The position numbers and the translations under genes are program-made. DNA of 64,000 bases, taken from NCBI RefSeq assembly GCF_026340305.1, contig NZ_JAPEPI010000001.1, positions 3,100,001 through 3,164,000 of the forward strand, read 5' to 3'. Numbering within the stretch: position 1 is the first letter of the stretch; each line of letters opens with the position of its first letter. Below, in pieces: positions 31,472 to 40,131 of this stretch. The stretch is from Streptomyces sp. NBC_01381 (lineage in GTDB: Bacteria > Actinomycetota > Actinomycetes > Streptomycetales > Streptomycetaceae). Below the pieces are notes generated by a model. The model was not told the origin of the DNA and ran no database searches. It saw nothing but the letters and a program-made list of their open reading frames with translations.

Positions 31472-31810
31472 ATGACCACCAGCCACAACACGACCGACGG
31501 ATACGGATCCGGGGCGACGGACGAGGCCGTGCGCGCCGAACTGTCCCGTCTGCGCGACAGCATCGACAACATCGACGCGGCCGTCGTCCACATGCTCGCC
31601 GAGCGTTTCAAATGCACCCAGCAGGTCGGCCATCTCAAGGCCAACCACCAGCTTCCGCCCGCCGACCCGGCCCGTGAGGCCCGGCAGATCGAGCGCCTGC
31701 GCGAACTCGCGGAGAACGCGAAGCTGGATCCGGCGTTCGCCGAGAAGCTGCTGAATTTTATTATCGCCGAGGTCATTCGCCACCACGAGACCATCGCCAA
31801 GTCCTCGTAA
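31472..31810 (+). CDS. Chorismate mutase, AroQ (CM_2) type
   Basis: 112 residues, all-helical. The first helix RLRDSIDNIDAAVVHMLAER and the following FKCTQQVGHLKANH carry the Arg and Lys used to hold chorismate; the last helix ends IIAEVIRHHETIAK. It turns chorismate into prephenate, the first step to Phe and Tyr, in the cytoplasm. There is no export signal. A disordered N-terminus of ~20 residues is common in streptomycete members. The gene starts 11 bases after the AraC gene but that linkage is probably positional only. Confidence 0.93.
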   Translation: MTTSHNTTDGYGSGATDEAVRAELSRLRDSIDNIDAAVVHMLAERFKCTQQVGHLKANHQLPPADPAREARQIERLRELAENAKLDPAFAEKLLNFIIAEVIRHHETIAKSS

Positions 31811-31880
31811 CGGCGGGGCGGCCGGCACCGATCTTCGGGTGGCCCGCACCGTTGTCGGCGGCATCGGGCAGCATGGACCC

Positions 31881-34394
31881 ATGTCCGTACTGACGCGCGA
31901 CGAAGCGCAGACCCGAGCCCAGCTCATCGACGTCCACCGGTACACGGTCGAGCTCGATCTGACCGTGGGGGACGAGACCTTCGACTCCCGCACGGTCATC
32001 CGCTTCAGCGCGCTCGCGGACGACGGGGCCACCGTGGACACCTTCGTCGAGCTCAAGCCCGCCGAGCTGCGCTCCGTCACCCTCGACGGGCGGCCCCTCG
32101 ACCCGGCGGGCCTGGACGAGAACCGTCTGGCGCTGACCGGGCTCACCCGGGGCGAGCACGAACTGCGCGTCGACGCGGCCATGCGCTACTCCCGCACCGG
32201 CGAGGGCATGCACCGCTTCACCGACCCCACGGACGGCGAGACATACACGTACACACAGCTGTTCATGGAGGACGTGCAGCGCGTCTTCGCCGCCTTCGAC
32301 CAGCCCGACCTGAAGTCCGTGTTCGAGCTGACCGTCACCGCCCCCGAGGGCTGGACGGTCCTCGCCAACGGCGTCACCGAGCATGTGGGCGGCGGCACCT
32401 GGCGGGCCGCGGCCACCCCGCTGATCTCCACGTATCTCGTCGCCGTCGCGGCAGGACCCTGGCACTCGGTGCGCACCGAGCACCGCGGGCTGCCCTTCGG
32501 CATCCACTGCCGCCGCTCGCTCGCGCCCTTCATGGACGCCGACGCCGACGAGCTCTTCGACATCACGCGCGCGTGCTACGACCGTTACCACGAGAAGTTC
32601 GAGGAGCCCTACCCCTTCGACTCCTACGACCAGGCGTTCGTCCCCGAGTTCAACGCGGGCGCGATGGAGAACCCCGGACTCGTCACCTTCCGCGACGAGT
32701 TCATCTACCGCTCCGCCGTCACCGACACCGAGCGGCAGACCCGCGCCATGGTCATCGCCCACGAGATGGCCCACATGTGGTTCGGCGACCTCGTCACCCT
32801 GCGCTGGTGGGACGACATCTGGCTCAACGAGTCCTTCGCCGAGTACATGGGCTTCCAGACCACCGCCGAGGCGACCCGCTTCACGGACACCTGGACCGAC
32901 TTCGGGGTCACCCGCAAGGCCTGGGGGTACGACGCCGACCAGCGCCCCTCCACGCACCCCGTCGCGCCCGACCCGGACGCCGTCCCCGACACCGCGTCCG
33001 CGATGCTCAACTTCGACGGCATCTCGTACGCCAAGGGCGCATCCGCCCTGCGCCAGCTCGTCGCCTGGCTCGGCGAGAAGGACTTCCTGGCCGGCATCAA
33101 CACCCACATCGCACGGCACAAGTTCGGCAACGCGACGCTCAAGGACTTCATCGACTCCCTGGCCCACAACACCGACCGTGACGTGCACGGCTGGGCCGAC
33201 GCCTGGCTGCGCACCACCGGCGTCGACACGCTCACCTCGACGGTCGGGCACGACGCCCGCGAGTGGACCCTCACCGTCGACCGCGACGGCAGCCGCCCGC
33301 ACCGCATCGCCGTCGGGGTGTACGACCGTGACCTCACCGACGGACGCGGCCTCGTGCTGCGCGAGCGGTACGAGACGGACGTCCCGCACTCCGGGTCCCA
33401 GCAGCCGCGCGACGGCGGGCGCCCCGTCCTGATCGTCCCCAACGACCAGGACCTCAGCTACGCCAAGATCCGCCTCGACGAGGTCTCCCAGGAGACGGCG
33501 CTGCGCGGCCTGTCCAGTGTTCCCGACGCCCTCACCCGCGCCGTCCTGTGGAACAGCCTGCGCGACCTGGTCCGCGACGGTGAACTCGCGGGCGCCGCCT
33601 ATGTGCGGGCCGCCCGCGAGCATCTGCCCGAGGAGACCGACCTCGCCGTCGTCCAGGGCGTCCTCACCTTCGCCACCGCCCAGATCGCGGGCCGTTACCT
33701 CCCGGCGGAGGAGCGGTCCAGCGCGCTCACCACCCTCACCGAGCTCTGCCGCGACCTGATCCGGCGCACCGAGGACGGCTCGCACGCGGGGCTGCGGCTC
33801 ACCGCCGTACGCGGCTTCATCGACGTGGCGACGCGGCCCGACCCGCTCCAGGAGTGGCTCGCCGAGGGCACCGTGCCCGGCGGCCCCGAACTCGACCCCG
33901 AGCTGCGCTGGCGCGCCCTGACCCGCCTCGCCGTCCTCGGCGCCGTCGACGAGTCCGCGATCGCCGCCGAGCTGGAGCGCGACCCCAGCGCCGCCGGGCA
34001 GGAAGGCGCGGCCCGGGCTCGCGCGGCGCTGCCGGACCCGGAGGCCAAGCGGCGGGCGTGGGAGGCGATGTTCACCACCGACGACCTCTCCAACTACCTC
34101 CTGACCGCCACCGCCCAGGGCTTCTGGCACCCCGAACAGGCCGATCTCGTACGGGAGTACGTCCCGCGCTACTTCGAGGACGCGGTCGCCGTCGCCGCCC
34201 GCCGCGGCCCCGCCATCGCCGACGTCGCGGGACGCTGGGCCTTCCCCGCCTCCGCGGTGGACCCCGAGACCCTCCGCCTGGGCGAGGCATGCCTGCGCGA
34301 CGCCGCCCCGATCCCGGCCCTTCGCCGCAAGCTGGCCGACCAACTGGACGATCTGGCACGGGCGTTGAAGGTCCGGCAGGTCACGACGTCCTGA
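31881..34394 (+). CDS. pepN: Aminopeptidase N (M1 family)
   Basis: 837 residues from ATG 31881. The exopeptidase motif GAMEN is at ~260-264. The zinc site is HEMAH (His294, Glu295, His298) with Glu317 in LNESFAEY, the exact H-E-x-x-H-18-E spacing of M1. The C-terminal helical domain (~from 530) includes VVQGVLTFATAQ and matches the ERAP1-like part. It removes N-terminal amino acids from peptides in the cytoplasm, recycling amino acids. The ribosome site is weak (GGGCAG). An in-frame GTG at 31839 would add 14 residues and is less likely. Monocistronic by spacing. Confidence 0.97.
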   Translation: MSVLTRDEAQTRAQLIDVHRYTVELDLTVGDETFDSRTVIRFSALADDGATVDTFVELKPAELRSVTLDGRPLDPAGLDENRLALTGLTRGEHELRVDAAMRYSRTGEGMHRFTDPTDGETYTYTQLFMEDVQRVFAAFDQPDLKSVFELTVTAPEGWTVLANGVTEHVGGGTWRAAATPLISTYLVAVAAGPWHSVRTEHRGLPFGIHCRRSLAPFMDADADELFDITRACYDRYHEKFEEPYPFDSYDQAFVPEFNAGAMENPGLVTFRDEFIYRSAVTDTERQTRAMVIAHEMAHMWFGDLVTLRWWDDIWLNESFAEYMGFQTTAEATRFTDTWTDFGVTRKAWGYDADQRPSTHPVAPDPDAVPDTASAMLNFDGISYAKGASALRQLVAWLGEKDFLAGINTHIARHKFGNATLKDFIDSLAHNTDRDVHGWADAWLRTTGVDTLTSTVGHDAREWTLTVDRDGSRPHRIAVGVYDRDLTDGRGLVLRERYETDVPHSGSQQPRDGGRPVLIVPNDQDLSYAKIRLDEVSQETALRGLSSVPDALTRAVLWNSLRDLVRDGELAGAAYVRAAREHLPEETDLAVVQGVLTFATAQIAGRYLPAEERSSALTTLTELCRDLIRRTEDGSHAGLRLTAVRGFIDVATRPDPLQEWLAEGTVPGGPELDPELRWRALTRLAVLGAVDESAIAAELERDPSAAGQEGAARARAALPDPEAKRRAWEAMFTTDDLSNYLLTATAQGFWHPEQADLVREYVPRYFEDAVAVAARRGPAIADVAGRWAFPASAVDPETLRLGEACLRDAAPIPALRRKLADQLDDLARALKVRQVTTS

Positions 34395-34510
34395 ACGGGC
34401 CGCGGGGACTAGGTCCGCGGACCTACGCGGACTGGTCCCCGCCGCCGATCCGGCGTCCCGGTGCGTCCCCCTAGGGTCGAAATCCCAGTACAAGATCCCT
34501 AGGAGCCTCC

Positions 34511-35353
34511 GTGATCGTCGTCACCGGTGCCACCGGAAACGTGGGCCGCGCCCTCGTCACCCAGCTCACCGCCGGCGGGACCCCGGTCCGCGCCCTCACC
34601 CGTGACCCGGCGCGGGCCGGGCTCCCGCCGTCCGCCGACGTGGCGCGCTTCGACCCCGCCGCCGACCCCGCCGTGCTCGCCCCGCTGTTCGAGGGCGCGT
34701 CCTCGCTGTTCCTGCACCTGTCGGCCGTCGGCGAGCACGCCGAAGAGGTGCTCGCGGCGGCCCGCAAGGGCGGCGTAGAACACGTCGTCATGCTGTCGTC
34801 GGGCATCATCGAGGACGGCGCCGACACGTCCCACCCCATCTACGTCGCCCACGCGGACCTGGAGGATCAGGTCCGCGCGAGCGGCCTCGCCGGGACCTTC
34901 CTGCGGCCCAACGCCTTCGCCACCAACAGCTTCCAGTGGGCGCCGCAGATCCGCTCCGGCGACACCGTCCGCGGCCCCTTCGCCGGAGCCGTGACCGCGC
35001 CGATCCACGAGGCCGACATCGCCGCCGTCGCCGCCCGTGCCTTCGCCGACAACAGCCACCGGGGCGCCGTCCACCGCCTCACGGGACCCGCGGCGGTGAC
35101 GACCGAGGAACAGATCGACAGCATCGGCCGTGCCGTCGGCCGCGACCTGCGCTTCGTCGAGGTACCGCCGGAGGAGGTGGGCCAGGACCTGTTCCCACAC
35201 GTCCCACCGGAGATACTCCCGGCCCTCCTGACATCCTTCGCCGCGTCAGTCGGAGCCGAGGCGGAGGTGACCACGACGGTCGAGACGGTGACGGGTAGGG
35301 CGGCGCGAACGTTCGACGAGTGGGCACAGGACCACAAGTACGACTTCAGCTAG
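34511..35353 (+). CDS. NmrA-like NAD(P)-binding protein
   Basis: 280 residues, GTG start with AGGAG 5 bases before. The Rossmann motif is VTGATGNVG at residues 4-12, followed by ALTRDPARA, typical of NmrA/quinone-reductase-type atypical SDRs. The FLRPNAFATN segment and the loss of the Tyr-x-x-x-Lys pair indicate a non-classical SDR, either a quinone reductase (QorB-like) or a cofactor sensor. Cytoplasmic. It follows pepN after 116 bases and is probably a separate unit. Substrate unknown. Confidence 0.88.
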   Translation: MIVVTGATGNVGRALVTQLTAGGTPVRALTRDPARAGLPPSADVARFDPAADPAVLAPLFEGASSLFLHLSAVGEHAEEVLAAARKGGVEHVVMLSSGIIEDGADTSHPIYVAHADLEDQVRASGLAGTFLRPNAFATNSFQWAPQIRSGDTVRGPFAGAVTAPIHEADIAAVAARAFADNSHRGAVHRLTGPAAVTTEEQIDSIGRAVGRDLRFVEVPPEEVGQDLFPHVPPEILPALLTSFAASVGAEAEVTTTVETVTGRAARTFDEWAQDHKYDFS

Positions 35354-35368
35354 GCCGCCCGGGGGGGG

Positions 35369-35385
35369 GCGCCCCGAAGGGGCGC
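35369..35385 (+). terminator. Hairpin after the NmrA-like gene
   Basis: GCGCCCC-GAA-GGGGCGC, 15 bases after the stop. The sequence after it (to about 35450) has the look of the intergenic repeats frequent in Streptomyces genomes, but I find no second copy in this window. Confidence 0.75.
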
Positions 35386-35611
35386 GGGGCTGTGACATTT
35401 GCGGCTCCGCCGCGTGGGCGCGAGCAACCACGAAGCACCCGCAGACGAATACCGCACACCCCGCGGAGCACCTAGCACCCCGTCCAGCCCCAACACCCTT
35501 TCTCCGCACGGCAGTACCACTTTCGGGTTCGTCTCGTCCGCTCTCCGGGCGTGCCGCGCCCACGGCGTACAGGCTGGTTGCCCCGCCCGCGCGCACCCGA
35601 AGGACGTCCCC
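35386..35611 (+). other. Gap upstream of the decarboxylase/hydroxylase operon
   Basis: About 225 bp. No TTAGGTTAGGCT-type DmdR iron box is visible, although the operon's enzymes resemble siderophore genes. The open frame here is continuous with the decarboxylase frame but has non-coding composition and no ribosome site. No clear promoter. Confidence 0.45.
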
Positions 35612-37006
35612 ATGAGCACTCCGCCGCCCCTCGCCGGAGGCGTCCAGGGTCCCGCCGCGCTGCGGCCGCTGCTCGCCGTCACCCTGGACGCCCTGCGCGA
35701 CGGGGCGCTCGCACGCGGCGGTCCGATGCCGGCCGGCGGACCCACCGCCGTCGCCCTGCGGGTGCGCGAGGCCACCGGCGACGTGCTGCCCGCGCGCGGC
35801 GAAGGCGCCGAAGCGGCCCTGCGGGCCCTGGTGCAGGCCGTCGCCGCGGGGGCCGCCGACCCCGCCGACGCACTGTGCGCCGCCCATCTGCACTGCCCGC
35901 CGCTCGCGCTCGCCGTCGCCGCCGACCTCGCCGCGTCCGCGCTCAACCCGTCCATGGACTCCTGGGACCAGGCCCCCGCGGCCTCCGCGATCGAGGTCCA
36001 GGTCACCCGCGCCCTCGCGGCAGAGGTGTACGGCACAGATCCCGCGGGCGACGCCCTGGTCACCACCGGCGGCACCGAGTCCAACCAGCTCGCGCTGCTC
36101 CTCGCCCGCGAACACACCATCGCCCACGGCCCCGTGCACCTCCTCGTCGGCGAGAACGCCCACCACTCGCTGCCCCGCGCCGCCTGGCTCCTCGGCATGC
36201 CCGAACCGTCCGTCGTCCCGGCGCCATCGGGCACCCTCGACCCCGTCGCGCTCGACGAGGCGCTCAGCCAGCTCACCGGCCCGCCGGGATCGGTCCTCGT
36301 CGCCGCCACCGCGGGCACCACCGACGCCGGGCTCATCGACCCCATCGACCAGATCGCCGACCTCTGTGCCGCCCACGGCGCCCGGCTGCACATCGACGCC
36401 GCGTACGGCGGCGGGCTCCTCTTCAGCGACGTACGAAAAGAACTCCTGCGCGGCATCGAGCGGGCCGACAGTGTCACCCTCGACCTGCACAAGCTCGGCT
36501 GGCAGCCCGTCGCCGCCGGGCTGCTCCTGGTCCGCGACCCGCGCGACCTCGGCATCCTCGGCCACCATGCCGACTACCTGAACGCCGACGACGACACCGA
36601 AGCCGGCCTCCCCGACCTCCTCGGCCGCTCCCTGCGCACCACCCGCAGGCCCGACGTGCTCAAGATCGCCGTCACCCTGAAGGCCCTCGGGCGGGACGGC
36701 ATCGGCGCTCTCGTCGACCAAGTGTGCGCGCGGGCCGATGAGTTCGCGGATCTTGTCGCCGCGCACCCCGGCTTCGAGCTCTACGACCGGCCCGCCATCA
36801 GCACCGTCCTCTTCCGGCCCGCCGGCGCCGACGACCAGCAGATCGCGCACGCCCGGCGGCATCTGCTCGGCGAAGGCAGCGCCGTGCTCGGCCGGGCCCG
36901 GCTCGAAGGACGCCGCTGGCTCAAGGCCACCCTGCTCAACCCGTACACCCGGCCCGGCGAACTCGCCGAGATCCTGAAGCTCGTGGAAGGAACCACCCCC
37001 CGATGA
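35612..37006 (+). CDS. PLP-dependent group II amino-acid decarboxylase (siderophore type)
   Basis: 464 residues from ATG 35612 (GAAGGA 7 bases before). Hallmarks of the group II decarboxylase fold are TTGGTESNQLALLL, ENAHHS (His stacking on the cofactor), HIDAAYGGG and DLHKLGW, with Lys294 as the likely Schiff-base lysine. Relatives decarboxylate lysine, ornithine or 2,4-diaminobutyrate to a diamine. The stop overlaps the next start by 4 bases (ATGA), and the next gene is a siderophore-type N-hydroxylase, so the diamine is probably hydroxylated in the next step. Which amino acid is used cannot be read from the sequence. Confidence 0.88.
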   Translation: MSTPPPLAGGVQGPAALRPLLAVTLDALRDGALARGGPMPAGGPTAVALRVREATGDVLPARGEGAEAALRALVQAVAAGAADPADALCAAHLHCPPLALAVAADLAASALNPSMDSWDQAPAASAIEVQVTRALAAEVYGTDPAGDALVTTGGTESNQLALLLAREHTIAHGPVHLLVGENAHHSLPRAAWLLGMPEPSVVPAPSGTLDPVALDEALSQLTGPPGSVLVAATAGTTDAGLIDPIDQIADLCAAHGARLHIDAAYGGGLLFSDVRKELLRGIERADSVTLDLHKLGWQPVAAGLLLVRDPRDLGILGHHADYLNADDDTEAGLPDLLGRSLRTTRRPDVLKIAVTLKALGRDGIGALVDQVCARADEFADLVAAHPGFELYDRPAISTVLFRPAGADDQQIAHARRHLLGEGSAVLGRARLEGRRWLKATLLNPYTRPGELAEILKLVEGTTPR

Positions 37007-38433
37007 CCGGCCAGAACGCGCAGCCCACCCCACCGCTCACCACACCCGACGAACCCCGGGACCTGGTCGGCATCGGCATCGGCCCCTTCAACCTCTCCCT
37101 CGCCGCCCTCGCCCAGCCGCTGGCAGGTTTCGACGCCGCCTTCTACGAACAGCGGCCCGGCTTCCACTGGCACCCGGGGCTCCTCATCGACGGCGCAAGC
37201 CTCCAAGTCCCCTTCCTGGCCGACCTGGTGACCCTCGCCGACCCGGCGAACCCCTGGTCCTTCCTCAGCTACCTCAAGACCCGTGAGCGGCTCTTCCCGT
37301 TCTACTTCGCCGAGCGGTTCCACATCCAGCGCGCCGAGTACGACGCCTACTGCCGCTGGGTCAGCGAGAACCTGCCGGGGCTGCACTTCGGCCACCAGGT
37401 CGACGCGGTGCGCTGGAACGCCGAACGGGCCGTCTTCGAGGTCGACTTCACCCAGCTGGACGCGGAGGGAGAGGCCGAGGCGCTCGGCCGGACGTACACG
37501 AGGAACGTCGTCGTCGGCGTCGGCACCGCGCCGCACGTCCCCGAGCCCCTCAAGCCCCTCGCGGACGCCCCCGCCGTGCCGGTGATCCACTCCTCGGACT
37601 ATCTCCTGCACCGCGACCGGCTGCTCGACGCCGAGCACATCACCGTCATCGGCTCGGGCCAGTCCGGCGCCGAGGTCTTCCTCGACCTGCTCAAGCACCG
37701 CCCCGTGGGCGCCGAGAAGCTCCACTGGCTGGCCCGCACCGAGGCTTTCGCGCCCATGGAGTACTCCAAGCTCGGCCTGGAACACTTCACGCCCGACTAC
37801 ACCCGCTACTTCCACGCGCTGCCCGAATCCGTCCGCGACGGCCTCGTCCCGCACCAGTGGCAGCTGCACAAGGGCATCGACGCCGACACCATCGCCGCCA
37901 TCCACGACGAGCTCTACCAGCGCACCCTGCACGGCGGCTGGCCCGACGCCGTCCTCACCCCCGGGGTCAGCGTGCGCACCGCGGGCCGCGTCGCCACCAC
38001 CCGCGTCGAGCTCCATCTGGAGCATCTCCAGCAGGGCACCCGCTCCCGCCTCACCACCGACGCCGTCGTCCTGGCCACCGGCTACCGCGAGCGGCCCCTC
38101 GACCAACTCCTGGGCGGGCTCAACGCGTTCATGCGCAGGGACGCATCCCAACGCCCCCGCATCGACGAGCGGTACCGCCTCGTCCTCGACCCGTCCGTCA
38201 CCGGCCACGTCTACGTCCAGAACGCCGAGCGCCACACCCACGGCGTCGGCGCCCCCGACCTCGGTCTCGCCGCCTGGCGCAGCGCCACCATCCTCAACTC
38301 CGTCACGGGCAAGGACCCTTACCCGCTGCCCGGGCGCACGGCGTTCACCAGCTTCGGGCTCCAGGAGCCGCAGGGCCGCGACGGGGTCGCGATCGGGGAG
38401 CAGCGGGGCAATCTCGTACGCCTCAAGAACTGA
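37003..38433 (+). CDS. Lysine/ornithine N-monooxygenase (IucD/SidA/PvdA family)
   Basis: 476 residues. The FAD motif GIGIGPFNLSLAAL is at ~24-37, the NADPH motif VIGSGQSGAEVFLDLL near 215, and the C-terminal ATGYRERPLD closes the family signature. It puts a hydroxyl on the terminal amine of lysine, ornithine or a diamine, as in hydroxamate siderophores. Coupled by ATGA to the decarboxylase, it matches the first two steps of desferrioxamine-type chemistry (DesA and DesB). However, no acyltransferase (DesC) or NIS synthetase (DesD) follows, so the product is either finished by genes elsewhere or is a small N-hydroxy-diamine. Confidence 0.93.
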   Translation: MTGQNAQPTPPLTTPDEPRDLVGIGIGPFNLSLAALAQPLAGFDAAFYEQRPGFHWHPGLLIDGASLQVPFLADLVTLADPANPWSFLSYLKTRERLFPFYFAERFHIQRAEYDAYCRWVSENLPGLHFGHQVDAVRWNAERAVFEVDFTQLDAEGEAEALGRTYTRNVVVGVGTAPHVPEPLKPLADAPAVPVIHSSDYLLHRDRLLDAEHITVIGSGQSGAEVFLDLLKHRPVGAEKLHWLARTEAFAPMEYSKLGLEHFTPDYTRYFHALPESVRDGLVPHQWQLHKGIDADTIAAIHDELYQRTLHGGWPDAVLTPGVSVRTAGRVATTRVELHLEHLQQGTRSRLTTDAVVLATGYRERPLDQLLGGLNAFMRRDASQRPRIDERYRLVLDPSVTGHVYVQNAERHTHGVGAPDLGLAAWRSATILNSVTGKDPYPLPGRTAFTSFGLQEPQGRDGVAIGEQRGNLVRLKN

Positions 38434-38833
38434 GCTCTCCCACCGGCGCCACGGCCTTGCGCGTCCTCGGGCAGGACCACACCGCCACGCCCTTCACCAC
38501 ACCGGCCTCCAGCGGATGGGAGTCGGGGTGAGTGGGGCACTCGGGCCAGGTCGCGGGCCTCAGGGCCGCGCACAGCTCCTCGACGGCCCATCCCTGGACC
38601 TGGTCCGCGAGATCCGCCACCTGCTCGGCGGGGCTCTGCCACTCGGCGACGGAGACGCCCTGGCCCGAGCCACCGGGCGCGTAGAGCATGATCACGTCCT
38701 CGCCGAGCCTCATGAAGTCCCGCTCCTCATGGACGACCGGCCGCACGGCGCACGTGGCCCTCACGTCCCGGAGCACGACGTCGAGCGCCGCCGCGAGTGC
38801 CCTGTCCTTGAGATGTACGAGCTGGTCATCCAT
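38423..38833 (-). CDS. Conserved hypothetical protein
   Basis: 136 residues, convergent with and overlapping the end of the hydroxylase gene by 11 bases. It begins MDDQLVHLKDRALAAALD with amphipathic helices, then a beta-rich middle (ERDFMRLGEDVIMLYAPG) and a C-terminal part with CPTHPDSHPLEAG and WSCPRTRK, which may bind a metal through its two Cys and two His. No signal peptide. I do not recognise the family. Third-position GC is high, so it is a real gene. Confidence 0.65.
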   Translation of the reverse strand: MDDQLVHLKDRALAAALDVVLRDVRATCAVRPVVHEERDFMRLGEDVIMLYAPGGSGQGVSVAEWQSPAEQVADLADQVQGWAVEELCAALRPATWPECPTHPDSHPLEAGVVKGVAVWSCPRTRKAVAPVGELSS

Positions 38834-38937
38834 GCACGCGATTGTGCGCCGCCGGCCGCCGTCACGTCGCGTAAATATTCCCCGAAATCGGGCCGTTGTC
38901 GCGAAATACCCGGCTCCACCCGGAGGTTGTGGCGATC

Positions 38938-40119
38938 ATGATCACAAACTCCACCGCATCCTGGACCGCCGCCTTCCGCTCCGCCGTCGTCAGCCCCCAC
39001 GAGAGCATCGACCTCTTCGAACTCCGCGGCTTCGCCGGCCAGACCGTACGCCAGATACTCCGCCTCGACGGCGGAGGCGGCGCCGTACGCGTCCGGCTGA
39101 CCAACCGCTACGGCAAGGAGCCCCTCCACATCGGCGGCGCACGCCTCGCCATCCGGACCGAAGGCAGCGGCATCGATGCCGGCAGCGATACGCCACTACG
39201 CGTCGGCGGGGCCGAGGACTTCACCGTCCCCGTGGGCGAAGAAGTCATCAGTGACCCGGTCGAGCGTGCCGTGGCCGCCGGTGACGAACTGGCCCTCAGC
39301 CTCTGGCTGCCGGACGACACCGGGCTCTCCACCTACTCGGCGGTGCCCCTCAGGACCGGCTACGCGGTCCCCGGCAACGCCCTCTCGGCGACGAGCTTCG
39401 CCGGCATCGACGGCCTCGAAGAGCTGGCGACCCGTCACTTCATCACGGGCGCCGACGTCCTCGCTCCCGCCGGTACCGCCATAGCCGTCGCCTTCGGCGA
39501 CTCCTGGTTCGAGGGCGCAGGCAGCACCCCGGACACCGACCGCCGCTTCCCCGACCTGCTCAACCAGCGCCTGCGCGACAGCGGAAGCACCGGCTGGGTG
39601 GTGAACCAGGGGCTCTCGGGGAACCGGCTGCTGACCGACGAGATCGGGGAGCGCGCCCTGGCCCGCCTCGAATGCGACGCCCTGGACGTGCCGGGCGTCA
39701 CCCACGTCCTGGTCCACTTCGGGCTGAACGACCTCGGCATACCCGGCCAGGAGGCCTACCCCGCCACCGCACCCGTGCCCACGGCCGAGGAGCTCATCGC
39801 GGGCTTCACCGCCCTCGCCGAGCGGCTGCACGCGGCGGGTCTGACCGCCATTGCGACCACCGTGGGCCCCTACAAGGACACGATCTTCGAGGGTTTCTCC
39901 ACCCCCGAGGGCGTGGCCGTCGCCCGCGAGGTCAACGACTGGATCCGCGGCGCCGACAGCCCCTTCGACGCCTATGCCGACTTCGCCGCCGCCGTCGCGG
40001 ACCCGGCCGACCCCGACCGGATCCACGACGACTACGACAGCGGCGACGGCCTGCACGTCAACGACGCCGGGGCGCGGGCGCTCGCCGACGCCGTCGACCT
40101 GGCGCACCTGAGGCTGTAA
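38938..40119 (+). CDS. SGNH/GDSL hydrolase (two-domain)
   Basis: 393 residues from ATG 38938 (GGAGG 11 bases before). An N-terminal beta-sandwich (1-150) with LRGFAGQTVRQILRLDGGGG precedes the hydrolase domain. Block I is AFGDSWFEGAG with the catalytic Ser, then NQGLSGNR, GLND, and DGLHVND with the Asp and His. The layout fits the streptomycete GDSL family acting on esters or acylated polysaccharides. No clear signal peptide is visible from this start, so it may be cytoplasmic. It ends 12 bases from the convergent 5'-nucleotidase gene. Confidence 0.88.
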   Translation: MITNSTASWTAAFRSAVVSPHESIDLFELRGFAGQTVRQILRLDGGGGAVRVRLTNRYGKEPLHIGGARLAIRTEGSGIDAGSDTPLRVGGAEDFTVPVGEEVISDPVERAVAAGDELALSLWLPDDTGLSTYSAVPLRTGYAVPGNALSATSFAGIDGLEELATRHFITGADVLAPAGTAIAVAFGDSWFEGAGSTPDTDRRFPDLLNQRLRDSGSTGWVVNQGLSGNRLLTDEIGERALARLECDALDVPGVTHVLVHFGLNDLGIPGQEAYPATAPVPTAEELIAGFTALAERLHAAGLTAIATTVGPYKDTIFEGFSTPEGVAVAREVNDWIRGADSPFDAYADFAAAVADPADPDRIHDDYDSGDGLHVNDAGARALADAVDLAHLRL

Positions 40120-40131
40120 CGGCTCAGAGCA

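Noticed and set aside
35399..35611. An upstream extension of the decarboxylase reading frame
   Set aside because: It has non-coding composition and no ribosome site, whereas ATG 35612 has GAAGGA at the right distance.
35386..35611. A DmdR iron box upstream of the siderophore-type pair
   Set aside because: No TTAGGTTAGGCT-like 19-mer with two or three mismatches was found by eye.
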